From Herbaspirillum sp. SJZ107 (GTDB lineage Bacteria > Pseudomonadota > Gammaproteobacteria > Burkholderiales > Burkholderiaceae_D): a DNA stretch of 64,000 nt. The stretch covers positions 1,426,001 through 1,490,000 of the forward strand of contig NZ_VFNH01000002.1 in the NCBI RefSeq assembly GCF_006715485.1. The letters are read 5' to 3'. Below, one piece after another: positions 9,421 through 20,800 of this stretch (positions are counted from its first letter, which is position 1; each line of letters opens with the position of its first letter). The notes below the pieces were generated by a model. It made no database searches. It saw nothing but the letters and a program-made list of their open reading frames with translations, and was not told the origin of the DNA. The position numbers and the translations under genes are program-made.

Positions 9421-10767
9421 ATGTCCGACAAAAAAGAAAAAATCACCGCCATCAAAGGCATGAACGACATCCTGCCGGCCGATGCGCCGCTGTGGGAACT
9501 GTTCGAAAACACCGCGGAATCGGTCCTGAAGAGCTACGGCTACCAGAAGATCGTCACCCCGATCGTCGAGGAAACCGGCCTGTTCGCGCGCGCCATCGGC
9601 GCCGTCACCGACATCGTCGAGAAGGAAATGTATTCCTTCGAAGACTCGATGAACGGCGACCAGCTGACCCTGCGCCCGGAAGGCACGGCCGGCGTGGTGC
9701 GCGCCGTGATCGAGCACAACATGGCCTACGACGGTCCGAAGCGCCTGTGGTACAAGGGCCCGATGTTCCGCCACGAGCGCCCGCAGCGCGGCCGCTACCG
9801 CCAGTTCTTCCAGTTCGGCGCCGAAGCGATCGGCTTCTCGGGTCCGGACATCGATGCCGAACTGATCATGCTGTGCCGCCGCCTGTGGGACGACCTCGGC
9901 CTGGACGGCATCCGCCTCGAACTGAACTCGATCGGCAACGCCGAAGAGCGCCAGCGCCACCGCGCCGACCTGATCGCCTATTTCGAAGCCAATGCCGGCG
10001 TGCTGGATGCCGAAGCCCAGCGCCGCCTGCACGCCAATCCGCTGCGCATCCTGGACACCAAGAACCCGGCGATGCAGGACCTGGTCAACGCCGCACCGAA
10101 GCTGCTGGACTACCTCGGCGAGGAGTCGCTGGCCCACTTCGAAGGCCTCAAGAAGATCCTGGACGCCAACAACGTCCAGTACACGGTCAATCCGCGCCTG
10201 GTACGCGGCCTCGACTACTACAACCGTACCGTGTTCGAGTGGGTCACCGACTCGCTCGGCTCGCAGGGCACCGTGTGCGCCGGCGGCCGCTACGACCCGC
10301 TGATCGAGACCTTCGGCGGCAAGCCGACCCCGGGTATCGGCTTCGCGATGGGCATCGAACGCCTGGTCGAGCTGATGAAGGAGCAGGGCGAGCCGGCCGC
10401 GCCGAGCCAGTGCGACGTGTATATGGTGCACCAGGGCGAAGGCGCCCAGATGCAGGCGTTCGTCCTGGCCGAACGCATCCGCGACGCCGGCCTGGACGTG
10501 GTCCTGCACTGCGCCACCCCGGCCGGTGCCGGCAGCTTCAAGAGCCAGATGAAGAAGGCCGACGGCGCCGGCGCCGCCTTTGCCGTGATCATCGGCGAGA
10601 ACGAAGTGAGCAACAACGTGGTCGCCATCAAGGCCATGCGCGAGGCGGATGCTGCCCAGCAGCAGGCCAGCGTGCCCTTCGACGAAGCGGTCGACTACCT
10701 GGTCGACCAGATCACCGGCGCCCACGATCATGATCACGACCACGATCACGTGCACTACCACCCGTAA
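9421..10767 (+). CDS. hisS: Histidyl-tRNA synthetase
   Basis: Encodes 448 residues, a class II synthetase. Motif 2 ([14 protein letters not shown]), the histidine-binding [15 protein letters not shown] and the later [13 protein letters not shown] are all present, followed by the anticodon-binding domain. ATG 9421 follows AGAAGGAAG; a much longer in-frame extension upstream would begin inside the palindrome and is rejected. The odd feature is the C-terminus: after [10 protein letters not shown] the protein ends in [14 protein letters not shown], seven histidines alternating mostly with Asp. E. coli HisS (424 residues) has no such tail. The tail could bind metal; its coding of many His codons on the gene for the His-tRNA charging enzyme is curious. 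Confidence 0.98.
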   Translation: MSDKKEKITAIKGMNDILPADAPLWELFENTAESVLKSYGYQKIVTPIVEETGLFARAIGAVTDIVEKEMYSFEDSMNGDQLTLRPEGTAGVVRAVIEHNMAYDGPKRLWYKGPMFRHERPQRGRYRQFFQFGAEAIGFSGPDIDAELIMLCRRLWDDLGLDGIRLELNSIGNAEERQRHRADLIAYFEANAGVLDAEAQRRLHANPLRILDTKNPAMQDLVNAAPKLLDYLGEESLAHFEGLKKILDANNVQYTVNPRLVRGLDYYNRTVFEWVTDSLGSQGTVCAGGRYDPLIETFGGKPTPGIGFAMGIERLVELMKEQGEPAAPSQCDVYMVHQGEGAQMQAFVLAERIRDAGLDVVLHCATPAGAGSFKSQMKKADGAGAAFAVIIGENEVSNNVVAIKAMREADAAQQQASVPFDEAVDYLVDQITGAHDHDHDHDHVHYHP

Positions 10768-10801
10768 TCCCCACCAACACTCATAACTAGAACTGACGTC
10801 C

Positions 10802-11467
10802 ATGGCATACGATCTCGAAGAACAGGAACAGATAGCCAATTTCAAAGCTTTCTGGGACCGCTTTGGCAACCCGATCATGTGGGTGCTGATCATCGCGCTG
10901 CTCGGCTACGCCGGCTATAACTACTGGAACTCGCAGCAGCGCGGCAAGGCAGTCGAAGCCTCCGGCCTGTATGACGAGCTCGTGAATTCGGCCCAGGCCA
11001 AGGACCAGGCCAAGGTCAAGCGCATCGCGGCCGACATCGAAAGCAAGTTCGACGCGACCCTGTACGCCCAGATGGCCGCCCTGACCGCCGCCAAGGCCGC
11101 CTTCGACGCCAACGACCTGGCCACCGCCAAGGCGCAGCTGCAGTGGGCGATCGACCACGGCAACGACGAGTACAAGTCGGTGGCGCGCCTGCGCCTGGCC
11201 GGCGTGCTGCTCGACGAAAAGGCCTACGACAAGGCGCTGGCCCTGCTGAACGGCGAATTCCCGGCCCAGTTTGCCGCCGAAGTCGCCGACCGCAAGGGCG
11301 ACGTGCTGGTCGCGCAGAACAAGCTGCCGGACGCGCGCACCGCCTACCAGGCCGCGCTCGACAAGATGGACAAGAAGCATCCGGGCCGCCAGATCGTGCA
11401 GATCAAGCTGGATGCGATCGGCGGGGCGCCGGTGACGGCGCAGGTGGCGGTCAAGCCGGCTGCTTAA
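10802..11467 (+). CDS. YfgM family ancillary SecYEG translocon subunit
   Basis: Encodes 221 residues: a short cytoplasmic N-terminus (MAYDLEEQEQIANFKAFWDR), one transmembrane segment at about 22-40 (NPIMWVLIIALLGYAGYNYW) and a periplasmic TPR-like domain (for example RLAGVLLDEKAYDKALALLNG). YfgM of E. coli binds SecYEG and the periplasmic chaperone PpiD. Position between hisS and bamB is the same as in E. coli and supports the call. Confidence 0.9.
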   Translation: MAYDLEEQEQIANFKAFWDRFGNPIMWVLIIALLGYAGYNYWNSQQRGKAVEASGLYDELVNSAQAKDQAKVKRIAADIESKFDATLYAQMAALTAAKAAFDANDLATAKAQLQWAIDHGNDEYKSVARLRLAGVLLDEKAYDKALALLNGEFPAQFAAEVADRKGDVLVAQNKLPDARTAYQAALDKMDKKHPGRQIVQIKLDAIGGAPVTAQVAVKPAA

Positions 11468-11507
11468 TTATTACCCGCGATCACCCGCGGCAGCGAAATA
11501 ACCACTA

Positions 11508-11594
11508 CGTCGTCCCTGCGAAGGCAGGGACCCAAGTTGCACGAGCTGCCGTGATGCATGCAGAACTTGGACCCCTGCCTGCGCAGGGGCGACG
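11508..11594. repeat. GTCGCCCCTGC-type palindromic repeat
   Basis: Imperfect inverted repeat between yfgM and bamB. The left arm (from 11508, CGTCGTCCCTGCGAAGGCAG...CAAGTT) and right arm (to 11594, AACTTGGACCCCTGCCTGCGCAGGGGCGACG) pair over 31 positions with four mismatches. Same family as the copies at 21362 and, in altered form, 9263 and 62641. Confidence 0.88.
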
Positions 11595-11632
11595 GTGCAA
11601 GAAGCTGATCTTCAGAACAAGGTAAAAAGAAC

Positions 11633-12787
11633 ATGCGTATTTCCCGGAAGCTGGTTGGTGTCGGTATCCTCGCCCTGATGACGGGCTGCTCGACGATTAG
11701 TTCGCTCAATCCGTTCGCATCGAAATCCAAGGGCAACCAGCCCGCGCCGCTGGTCGAGCTGAAAGCCTCGATGGCGGTGCGCACCGCGTGGAAGGTCGAA
11801 GTCGGCAAGTCGCAGAACGCCATGTTCTCGCCGGCGCTGGCCGGCAATACCGTGGTTGCGGCCGGCGCCGACGGCACCCTGGTGCGCGTCGACGCCGCCA
11901 GCGGCCGCCAGATGTGGCGCGTCAAGGCCGGTACCGACCTGACCGCCGGCGTCGGCACCGACGGCGAGCTGATCGTGGTCGGCGGCACCAAGGGCCAGCT
12001 GCTGGCCTTCGACATGGACGGCAAGCAGCTGTGGAAAGCCCAGCTGTCGAGCGAGATCCTGTCGGCGCCGGCGATTGCCCAGGGCATCGTGGTGGCGCGC
12101 AGCATCGACAACCGCATTGTCGGCTTCGATGCCAAGACGGGCCAGAAGAAGTGGACCGTGCAGCGCACCGCGCCGCCGCTGACCCTGCGCCTGGCGCCGG
12201 GCATGGTGGTGCACGGCACCGACGTGATCGTCGCCCAGCCGGGCGGCAAGCTGCTGGCGCTGATCGCGGCCACCGGCGCGCCGCGCTGGGAAATCGAAGT
12301 CGGCATCGCCCGCGGCGCCACCGAACTGGAGCGCGTGACCGATATCGGCGGCGTGCCGGTGATCTTCGAGAACGACGTCTGCGCGGTGGCCTACCAGGGC
12401 CGTGTCGGCTGCTTCGACATCGCCACCGGCAGTGCCCGCTGGACGCGCGACCTGTCGTCGGAAGCCGGCGTCGCGGTCGACCAGCGCTTCGTGTTCGCCC
12501 CCGACGACAAGGGCGCGCTGTACGCCTTCAACCGCGAAGGCGGCGCCAGCGCCTGGAAGAACGACAAGCTGTCCTATCGCCGCCTGTCGACCCCGGTGTC
12601 CTACGGCCGCGCAGTGGCGGTCGGCGACTACCAGGGCTACGTGCACTTCCTGTCGCGCGAGGACGGCGCCTTCCTGGCGCGCGCCGCCACCGACGGCAGC
12701 GCCATCGTTTCGACCCCGCTGGTGGTGGGTTCGAACCTGATTTTTCAAACACAAAATGGAACTGTGACCGCCATCGCGGTCGAATAG
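11633..12787 (+). CDS. bamB: Outer membrane assembly lipoprotein BamB
   Basis: Encodes 384 residues. The lipoprotein signal has lipobox MTGC (Cys19). The rest is an eight-bladed PQQ-type beta-propeller with repeated blades such as GTLVRVDAASGRQMWRVKAG, GQLLAFDMDGKQLWKAQLS and GYVHFLSREDGAFLARAATD. BamB is the scaffold lipoprotein of the BAM complex that inserts beta-barrel proteins. It is followed 9 bp later by der, as in E. coli and Burkholderiales. Confidence 0.97.
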   Translation: MRISRKLVGVGILALMTGCSTISSLNPFASKSKGNQPAPLVELKASMAVRTAWKVEVGKSQNAMFSPALAGNTVVAAGADGTLVRVDAASGRQMWRVKAGTDLTAGVGTDGELIVVGGTKGQLLAFDMDGKQLWKAQLSSEILSAPAIAQGIVVARSIDNRIVGFDAKTGQKKWTVQRTAPPLTLRLAPGMVVHGTDVIVAQPGGKLLALIAATGAPRWEIEVGIARGATELERVTDIGGVPVIFENDVCAVAYQGRVGCFDIATGSARWTRDLSSEAGVAVDQRFVFAPDDKGALYAFNREGGASAWKNDKLSYRRLSTPVSYGRAVAVGDYQGYVHFLSREDGAFLARAATDGSAIVSTPLVVGSNLIFQTQNGTVTAIAVE

Positions 12788-12796
12788 AATAACTAC

Positions 12797-14140
12797 ATGA
12801 AGCCGGTAATCGCACTCGTTGGTCGCCCGAACGTCGGGAAGTCGACCCTTTTCAACCGCATGACCCGCTCGCGTGACGCGCTGGTGGCGGACTTGCCCGG
12901 CCTTACGCGCGACCGCCACTACGGTGAAGGCCGCATGGGCGAGCGCCCCTTCCTGGTCATCGACACCGGTGGTTTCGAGCCGGTTGCCAAGGAAGGCATC
13001 ATGCATGAAATGGCGCTGCAGACGAAGCAGGCCGTGGCCGAGGCCGACGTCGTGATGTTCATCGTCGACGGCCGCCAGGGCCTGACGCCCCACGACAAGA
13101 CCATCACCGACTTCCTGCGCAAGTCCGGCCGCAAGGTCATGCTGGTGGTGAACAAGTCCGAGGGCATGAAGTACACCTCGGTCACCGCCGAGTTCTACGA
13201 GCTCGGCATGGGCGATCCCTACGTCATTTCCGCCGCCCACGGCGATGGCGTGCTCGACCTGGTCAACGAAGCGATCGACCAGGCCGCGACCCTGCGCCCG
13301 CACGAGGAGCCCGAATTCGATCCGGCCGACTTCGGCGTCAAGATCGCGCTGATCGGCCGTCCGAACGTCGGCAAGTCGACCCTGATCAACACCCTGGTCG
13401 GTGAGCAGCGCGTGATCGCCTTCGACATGCCGGGCACCACCCGCGACTCGATCGAAGTCCCGTTCGAGAAGAACGGCAAGCACTACACGCTGATCGACAC
13501 CGCCGGTATCCGCCGCCGCGGCAAGATCTTCGAGGCCGTCGAAAAATTCTCGGTCGTCAAGACCCTGCAGTCGATCTCGGAAGCCAACGTGGTCGTGCTG
13601 ATGCTCGACGCCCAGCAGGACATCGCCGAGTCGGACGCCCACATCGCCGGCTTCATCCTGGAGTCGGGCAGGGCGCTGGTGGTCGCCGTCAACAAGTGGG
13701 ACGGCCTGACCAGCGACAAGCGCGACCAGGTCAAGAACGACATCGACCGCAAGCTCGACTTCCTGGGCTTTGCCGAGACCAAGTTCATCTCGGCGCTGAA
13801 GGGCACCGGCATCCCGCAACTGCTGAAGTCGGTCGACACGGCCTATGCCGCGGCCACCGCCAAGCTCTCGACGCCGCGCCTGACCCGGGCGCTGCAGGAA
13901 GCCGTGGAGAAGCAGGAACCGAAGCGCAAGGGCAGCACCCGTCCGAAGATGCGCTACGCCCACCAGGGCGGCCAGAACCCGCCGATCATCGTCATCCACG
14001 GCAATGCGCTGGACGGCATCACCGAGCCGTACAAGCGTTACCTCGAGAAGCATTTCCGCGATACCTTCGACCTGATCGGCACTCCGCTGCGGATCGAACT
14101 GCGCAGCGGCAAGAATCCGTTCGCCAAGGGCGAGGCTTAA
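12797..14140 (+). CDS. der: Ribosome biogenesis GTPase Der
   Basis: Encodes 447 residues with two tandem GTPase domains, each starting with GRPNVGKST (residues 9-17 and about 187-195), and a KH-like C-terminal domain (about 355-447). G3 motifs DTGGFE and [10 protein letters not shown] and the NKWD G4 of the second domain are present. Der acts in 50S subunit maturation. It forms the end of the hisS-yfgM-bamB-der group; 167 bp separate it from hfq. Confidence 0.98.
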   Translation: MKPVIALVGRPNVGKSTLFNRMTRSRDALVADLPGLTRDRHYGEGRMGERPFLVIDTGGFEPVAKEGIMHEMALQTKQAVAEADVVMFIVDGRQGLTPHDKTITDFLRKSGRKVMLVVNKSEGMKYTSVTAEFYELGMGDPYVISAAHGDGVLDLVNEAIDQAATLRPHEEPEFDPADFGVKIALIGRPNVGKSTLINTLVGEQRVIAFDMPGTTRDSIEVPFEKNGKHYTLIDTAGIRRRGKIFEAVEKFSVVKTLQSISEANVVVLMLDAQQDIAESDAHIAGFILESGRALVVAVNKWDGLTSDKRDQVKNDIDRKLDFLGFAETKFISALKGTGIPQLLKSVDTAYAAATAKLSTPRLTRALQEAVEKQEPKRKGSTRPKMRYAHQGGQNPPIIVIHGNALDGITEPYKRYLEKHFRDTFDLIGTPLRIELRSGKNPFAKGEA

Positions 14141-14307
14141 AAGCGCCTTAGCTACCGGCTTCTGCCGCTAGCAGTACGACAAAAATCGTCAAAACAGGTT
14201 ACAGTAGGCTTGGGAGATCATTCACAACTTGAGAATGTTCTTCCAGACACACTTGAAAACCGGCATAGCGCCTCAATTTAAAAACAACACAACATATCGG
14301 AGCTGTT

Positions 14308-14544
14308 ATGAGCAATAAAGGGCAACTGTTACAAGACCCATTCCTGAATGCCTTGCGCAAGGAGCATGTCCCCGTCTCGATTTACCTGGTCAACGGCATC
14401 AAGCTGCAGGGACATATCGAGTCGTTCGACCAATACGTGGTTTTGCTGCGCAACACAGTGACCCAGATGGTTTACAAGCATGCAATCTCGACCGTGGTGC
14501 CGGCCCGTGCGGTCAATCTCAATCTCGAGCAAGACGCCGAGTGA
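14308..14544 (+). CDS. hfq: RNA chaperone Hfq
   Basis: Encodes 78 residues, the usual length for betaproteobacteria. Sm1 ([40 protein letters not shown]) and Sm2 ([10 protein letters not shown]) are intact. Gln9 and Asp10 of the proximal uridine-binding face and the YKH motif are kept. It promotes pairing of small RNAs with mRNAs. A strong ribosome site (CGGAGC) precedes it. Its stop overlaps the GTG that could begin hflX. Confidence 0.98.
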   Translation: MSNKGQLLQDPFLNALRKEHVPVSIYLVNGIKLQGHIESFDQYVVLLRNTVTQMVYKHAISTVVPARAVNLNLEQDAE

Positions 14545-14549
14545 GGTCG

Positions 14550-15758
14550 ATGGCTGACGCTCAAGGCACCCCCACCATGCGCGCGGCATTGGTCGGTATC
14601 GACTTCGGGGCTGGCGACTTTTCTGCCAGCCTGGAAGAACTGGCGCTGCTGGCGCGTTCCGCCGGCGCCGAGCCGGTCACCACCATCACCGCCAAACGCA
14701 GCAGTCCCGATCCGGCCCATTTCGTCGGCAGCGGCAAGGCCGACGAAATCGCCCAGGCTTGCCTGGCCGACAAGATCGACATCGTCATCTTCAACCACGC
14801 CCTGTCGCCCGCCCAGCAGCGTAACCTGGAAAAGCGCCTCAACGTGCGCGTGGTCGACCGCACCAGCCTGATCCTCGACATCTTCGCCCAGCGTGCCCAA
14901 AGCCACGAGGGCAAGCTGCAGGTCGAGCTGGCGCAGTTGCAGCACCTGGCCACGCGCCTGATCCGCGGCTGGACCCACCTGGAACGTCAAAAGGGTGGTA
15001 TCGGCCTGCGCGGTCCCGGCGAAACCCAGCTCGAGACCGACCGCCGCCTGATCGGCGAGCGCGTCAAGATGCTGCGCACCCGCCTCGCCAAGCTGCGCAA
15101 GCAGCATGAAACCCAGCGCCGTGCCCGCGGCCGCAACAAGACATTCTCGGTGTCGCTGGTCGGCTATACGAATGCCGGCAAGTCGACCCTGTTCAACACC
15201 CTGACCAAGGCCGGGGTGTACGTCGCGAACCAGCTGTTCGCGACCCTGGACACCACCAGCCGCCGGCTCTACCTCGGCGAGGAAGCCGGCAGCGTGGTGA
15301 TGTCCGATACCGTTGGCTTCGTGCGCGAACTGCCGCACCAGCTGGTCGCCGCCTTCCGCGCGACCCTCGAGGAAACCATCCATGCCGACCTGCTGCTGCA
15401 CGTGGTCGACGGCTCGTCGCCGGTACGGATGGAGCAGATCGAGCAGGTCAACGAGGTGCTGCGCGAAATCGGCGCCGACCATATTCCGCAGATTTTGGTA
15501 TGGAACAAAATCGATGCGGCCGGGCTGGAGCCCGGAGTGGAACGTGATGAATATGATAAAATCAGCCGCGTTTTTATCAGCGCCCACAGTGGCGCCGGCC
15601 TGGACCTGCTGCGCGACGCCATCGTCGAGGCGGCCAAGTCCGAGCCTGGACTGACGTCGGCTGACGGGCAAGACGACGACGTGCGCGGTATTTCGCACGA
15701 CGTGGCGTCGACGGCGGCCGATGGTATTCCCATAACCACCCCAGCCGGCCCACACTAA
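14550..15758 (+). CDS. hflX: Ribosome-splitting GTPase HflX
   Basis: Encodes 402 residues from ATG 14550; a GTG at 14541 overlapping the hfq stop is possible. The N-terminal ribosome-binding domain has the Gly-rich GGIGLRGPGETQLETDRR, followed by the GTPase domain with P-loop GYTNAGKST, G3 DTVGF and G4 NKID. HflX splits stalled 70S ribosomes under heat and other stress. The hfq-hflX-hflK-hflC order is conserved in proteobacteria. Confidence 0.97.
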   Translation: MADAQGTPTMRAALVGIDFGAGDFSASLEELALLARSAGAEPVTTITAKRSSPDPAHFVGSGKADEIAQACLADKIDIVIFNHALSPAQQRNLEKRLNVRVVDRTSLILDIFAQRAQSHEGKLQVELAQLQHLATRLIRGWTHLERQKGGIGLRGPGETQLETDRRLIGERVKMLRTRLAKLRKQHETQRRARGRNKTFSVSLVGYTNAGKSTLFNTLTKAGVYVANQLFATLDTTSRRLYLGEEAGSVVMSDTVGFVRELPHQLVAAFRATLEETIHADLLLHVVDGSSPVRMEQIEQVNEVLREIGADHIPQILVWNKIDAAGLEPGVERDEYDKISRVFISAHSGAGLDLLRDAIVEAAKSEPGLTSADGQDDDVRGISHDVASTAADGIPITTPAGPH

Positions 15759-15765
15759 GCCATCT

Positions 15766-17163
15766 ATGCCCGTTTCATTCATCAAGCGTCTCGGCGTGAA
15801 GCTCTCGCTGAACGATCCCCGTTGGGGCCACGACCCCAACGCCGGACGCAAGGCCCAGGAGAACAAGCGTCCTGGCAACAACGACGGCCCGCCTGATCTC
15901 GATCAATTGTGGCGTGACTTCAACCAGCGCCTGAACCGCATCTTCAACAAGCGCAACGAAGGCGGCGGTGGCGGCCCTTACCGCCCCGACGCCCGCGGCG
16001 TTGGCATCACCGTGGGCGTCGTCACCGGCATCGCCGCGCTGATCTGGCTGGCCAGCGGCGCCTTCATCGTGCCGGACGGCCAGGTCGGGGTGGTCACCAC
16101 CTTCGGCCAGCTGTCGCATACGGTATCGCCGGGCTTCAGCTGGCGCTGGCCGGCGCCGATCCAGGCCGTCGAGACCGTCAACACCTCCCAGGTGCAGACC
16201 GCCGAGATCGGCTATCGCGCCAACATCCGCAACAAGCAGCCGGCCGAAGCGTTGATGCTGACCGGCGACCAGAACATCGTCGACGTCCAGTTCTCGGTGC
16301 AGTACAAGATCAAGGAACCGATCGCCTGGCTGTTCAACAACCGCGACCAGGTCGAGACCGTGCGCGACGCCGCCGAGACCGTGGTGCGCGAACTGGTCGG
16401 CCAGAACAAGATGGACACGCTGCTGTCGCCCAACCGCGACCAGGTGGCGCTCGAAGCGCGCAACCGCATCCAGCAGATGGTCGAACGCTACCGCCTGGGC
16501 GCCGAGATCGTCGGCGTGACGGTGCAGCAGGTCGCGCCGCCGGACCAGGTCGCGGCCGTCTTCGAGGACGCCGCCCGTGCCCAGGAAGACCGCAACCGCG
16601 CCCGCGGCGAAGCCCAGGCGTACGCCGACGACATCCTGCCGCAGGCCAAGGCCAGGGCCGACCGCCTGCGCCAGGATGCCGAAGGCTACCGCGCCGAGAC
16701 CGAGAGCAAGGCCACCGGCATCGCGGCGCGCTTCGACAAGGTCGTGGCCGAATACGCCAAGGCGCCGGGCGTCACCCGCGACCGCATGTATTTCGACACC
16801 ATGCAGCAGGTTTTTTCCAGCACCAGTAAAATCATGATCGACGCCAAGACCGGCACCAACCAGGTCGTGCTGCCGCTCGACCAGATGCTGTCGCGCTCGG
16901 TGGCCAATGACGCCGCGATCGGCAGCCGCTCGGGGCCGGTCATGGCGCCGCCGCAGCAAAATGGCCAGCAGAACCCGGCGCAGGCACCTGCGCAGGCCCA
17001 GGTCCAGCAGCAGGCGCCGGCCCAGGCGCAAGCCGCGCAGCCCGATGTGCCCGCTGCGACGAGCGAACAGGCGACGGCCCCGGCCGCCACGGCGGAGCAG
17101 GGCGACCCGCACCGCCACGACCTGCGCAGCCGCGAGCATTCGCGCGAACGGGAGAGCCGCTGA
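15766..17163 (+). CDS. hflK: FtsH protease modulator HflK
   Basis: Encodes 465 residues. A Gly-rich cytoplasmic start (GGGGG at 66-70) leads to one transmembrane helix (about 79-101) and then an SPFH/stomatin domain (TTFGQLSHTVSPGFSWRWP onward) on the periplasmic side. With HflC it forms a large cage around FtsH and limits its proteolysis. The last ~80 residues are a low-complexity Gln/Ala/Pro extension (QNPAQAPAQAQVQQQAPAQ) followed by a charged His/Arg-rich end, longer than in E. coli HflK. Overlaps hflC by one base. Confidence 0.97.
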   Translation: MPVSFIKRLGVKLSLNDPRWGHDPNAGRKAQENKRPGNNDGPPDLDQLWRDFNQRLNRIFNKRNEGGGGGPYRPDARGVGITVGVVTGIAALIWLASGAFIVPDGQVGVVTTFGQLSHTVSPGFSWRWPAPIQAVETVNTSQVQTAEIGYRANIRNKQPAEALMLTGDQNIVDVQFSVQYKIKEPIAWLFNNRDQVETVRDAAETVVRELVGQNKMDTLLSPNRDQVALEARNRIQQMVERYRLGAEIVGVTVQQVAPPDQVAAVFEDAARAQEDRNRARGEAQAYADDILPQAKARADRLRQDAEGYRAETESKATGIAARFDKVVAEYAKAPGVTRDRMYFDTMQQVFSSTSKIMIDAKTGTNQVVLPLDQMLSRSVANDAAIGSRSGPVMAPPQQNGQQNPAQAPAQAQVQQQAPAQAQAAQPDVPAATSEQATAPAATAEQGDPHRHDLRSREHSRERESR

Positions 17164-18041
17164 TGAGCCGCCTGATTGCCTATCTCGTCGCCACGGTCGC
17201 CGTGGTGGCGCTCGCCAAATCGAGCACCTTCGTGGTCGACCAGCACCGCTTCGGCGTGCTCGACGGCGTCGGCGAACCGCGCCAGGTCGTCACCGAGCCG
17301 GGACTGCATGTCAAGCTGCCGTCGCCGCTGCAGAACGTGGTCTACCTCGACAAGCGCCTGCAGACGCTGGATACCGCCGACGGCGAGCGTTTCGCCACCC
17401 GTGACAAGCGCGAGCTGGTGGTCGACGCCTTCGTCAAATGGAAGATCGTCGACGCGCGCCAGTACCTGATCGCCCTGGCCGGCGCCAATGCCGACCGCGG
17501 CAGCGAAAAGATGGCGCAGCTGGTGCGCCTGGCGTTGAACGCCGAAATCGCCGGGCATGAGGTTGCCGACCTGATCGGCGGCCAGCGCGGCGCTGTGGCC
17601 GATGCCGTACGCCAGCGTGTCGCCGGCGATGCGCGCCAGCTCGGCATCGAGGTCGCCGACGTGCGCCTGAAGCGCATCGGTTTCCCCGAGGGGGGAAATA
17701 CCGCCGTGATCGAGCGCATGAAGGCCGAGCGCGTGCGCGTGGCCGCCGCCACCCGCGCCACCGGCACCGCCGAAGCCGAGCAGATCCGCGGCGATGCCGA
17801 GCGCCAGCGCAGCGAATTGCTGGCCGAAGCCCAGCGCGACGCCGAATCGATCCGCGGCGACGGCGATGCGAAGGCGTCGCAGATCTATGCGCAGTCGTTC
17901 GGCAAGAACCCGGAGTTCTACCGTTTCTACCGTTCGATGGAAGCCTACAAGGCAACCTTCAAGGGACGTAACGATATCCTGGTGCTGGATTCGAATTCCG
18001 AATTCTTCAAGTACTTCAAGAACCCCGGCAGCGGCAAATAA
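17163..18041 (+). CDS. hflC: FtsH protease modulator HflC
   Basis: Encodes 292 residues, normal length. One N-terminal membrane segment (about 3-18), then an SPFH domain with FVVDQHRFGVLDGVGEPRQV and the conserved IYAQSFGKNPEFYRFYRSMEAYKATF near the C-terminus. Partner of HflK, with translational coupling through overlapping stop and start (TGATG). A strong terminator follows 19 bp after its stop. Confidence 0.97.
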   Translation: MSRLIAYLVATVAVVALAKSSTFVVDQHRFGVLDGVGEPRQVVTEPGLHVKLPSPLQNVVYLDKRLQTLDTADGERFATRDKRELVVDAFVKWKIVDARQYLIALAGANADRGSEKMAQLVRLALNAEIAGHEVADLIGGQRGAVADAVRQRVAGDARQLGIEVADVRLKRIGFPEGGNTAVIERMKAERVRVAAATRATGTAEAEQIRGDAERQRSELLAEAQRDAESIRGDGDAKASQIYAQSFGKNPEFYRFYRSMEAYKATFKGRNDILVLDSNSEFFKYFKNPGSGK

Positions 18042-18060
18042 ACAATTGCCGGCTTCGCAG

Positions 18061-18096
18061 AAACGCGTTGCGCATCCGATGCGCGACGCGTTTTTT
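18061..18096 (+). terminator. Rho-independent terminator ending the hfq-hflC operon
   Basis: AAACGCGTTGCGCATC pairs with GATGCGCGACGCGTTT (16 pairs, one G-T) around a one-base centre, followed by six T. This closes the hfq-hflX-hflK-hflC transcript and separates it from hisZ. Confidence 0.92.
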
Positions 18097-18238
18097 CCAT
18101 TGATTGCCTCATCTTAGCTGCCAAACCGTCTACGTTTTCGGTTAAAATCGTCGATTCGGCGCAAGGAATGCGTGCAAAGCCGCTTCCAAGTCAGTAAACT
18201 GTTGCCCGATTTTTAATAACTCCCGATTCGCTTTGCCC

Positions 18239-19393
18239 ATGCCTACCTGGCTCCTGCCCGAGAATATCGCCGACGTCCTGCCGTCCGAAGCGCGCAAGAT
18301 CGAAGAGTTGCGCCGCCTGATGCTCGACACCTTCCGCACCTATGGTTACGAACTGGTGATGCCGCCGCTGCTCGAATACACCGAGTCGCTGCTCGCCGGA
18401 GCAGGGCAGGACACCGACTCCCGCACCTTCAAGCTGATCGACGTGATGAGCGGCCGCCTGCTCGGCCTGCGCGCCGACATGACCACCCAGGTCGCGCGCA
18501 TCGATGCGCACCTGCTGAACCGCGACACCGTCACCCGCCTGTGCTACGCCGGCAGCGTGCTGCACACCCAACCGTCCGGCCTGCACGCCACCCGCGAGCC
18601 GCTGCAGATCGGCGCCGAGATCTACGGCCATGCCGGCCTCGAAGCCGACGCCGAGATCCAGGAACTGGCACTGGCTTCGCTGGCGCTGGCCGGCTTCGAG
18701 CAGCCGCGCCTCGACCTGTCGCACGTCGGCGTGCTGCGCGCCATCCTGGCCGAGGACCCGCTGGCCAAGCGCGACGAGCAGGCGCTGTACGCGCTGCTGC
18801 GCTCGAAGGACGTCCCGGGCCTGGAAGAAATCACCGCCGCCTACGCCGCAGGCACCCGCGCCGCGCTGCTGGCGCTGCCCAACCTGTACGGCGACATCGA
18901 CGTGCTGGCGCAGGCAAGACAGATCCTGCCGCCGCTGCCGGGCATCACCCGCGCGCTGGCCGAACTGGCTGCGCTGGCCGGCTCCGCCCTCGGCCGCGCG
19001 CAGGTCGCGATCGACCTGGCCGACCTGCGCGGCTACCAGTACGAAAGCGGCGCCATGTTCGCGCTGTACGTGCCGGGCCTGCCGAATGCGGTGGCCCGCG
19101 GCGGCCGCTACGACCACGTCGGCGAAGCCTTCGGACGCGCGCGTCCGGCCACCGGCTTCTCGCTCGACCTGCGCGAACTGGCCCGGCTGCTGCCGACCGC
19201 CGAGCGCAAACACGCCATTCGTGCGCCGTGGGGCAATGCGCCCGAACTGCGCGAGAAAATCGCCGAACTGCGCAAGAGCGGCGAAGTGGTGATCCAGTCC
19301 ATGCCGGGTCACGACAATGTACAGGATGAGTTCGAGTGCGACCGCGTGCTCGTCCTCGAACAAGGAAATTGGATTCTCAAAAACTTAGGTTAA
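18239..19393 (+). CDS. hisZ: ATP phosphoribosyltransferase regulatory subunit HisZ
   Basis: Encodes 384 residues. It resembles the catalytic domain of histidyl-tRNA synthetase ([58 protein letters not shown]) but lacks the anticodon-binding domain, which is the mark of HisZ. It pairs with short-form HisG as the regulatory subunit of the first histidine synthesis step. ATG 18239 was chosen; a TTG six bases upstream is less likely. Linked to purA three bases downstream. Confidence 0.95.
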   Translation: MPTWLLPENIADVLPSEARKIEELRRLMLDTFRTYGYELVMPPLLEYTESLLAGAGQDTDSRTFKLIDVMSGRLLGLRADMTTQVARIDAHLLNRDTVTRLCYAGSVLHTQPSGLHATREPLQIGAEIYGHAGLEADAEIQELALASLALAGFEQPRLDLSHVGVLRAILAEDPLAKRDEQALYALLRSKDVPGLEEITAAYAAGTRAALLALPNLYGDIDVLAQARQILPPLPGITRALAELAALAGSALGRAQVAIDLADLRGYQYESGAMFALYVPGLPNAVARGGRYDHVGEAFGRARPATGFSLDLRELARLLPTAERKHAIRAPWGNAPELREKIAELRKSGEVVIQSMPGHDNVQDEFECDRVLVLEQGNWILKNLG

Positions 19394-20707
<1,314 letters not shown>

Positions 20708-20800
20708 TCACTATTTAAAAGCAACACAGCAAGCAGCCCGCGCCGCCCCATCCATGGCCGCGCGGGCTTCAGCCATAAGCAGAAGAAGGAAAACCTGAAC

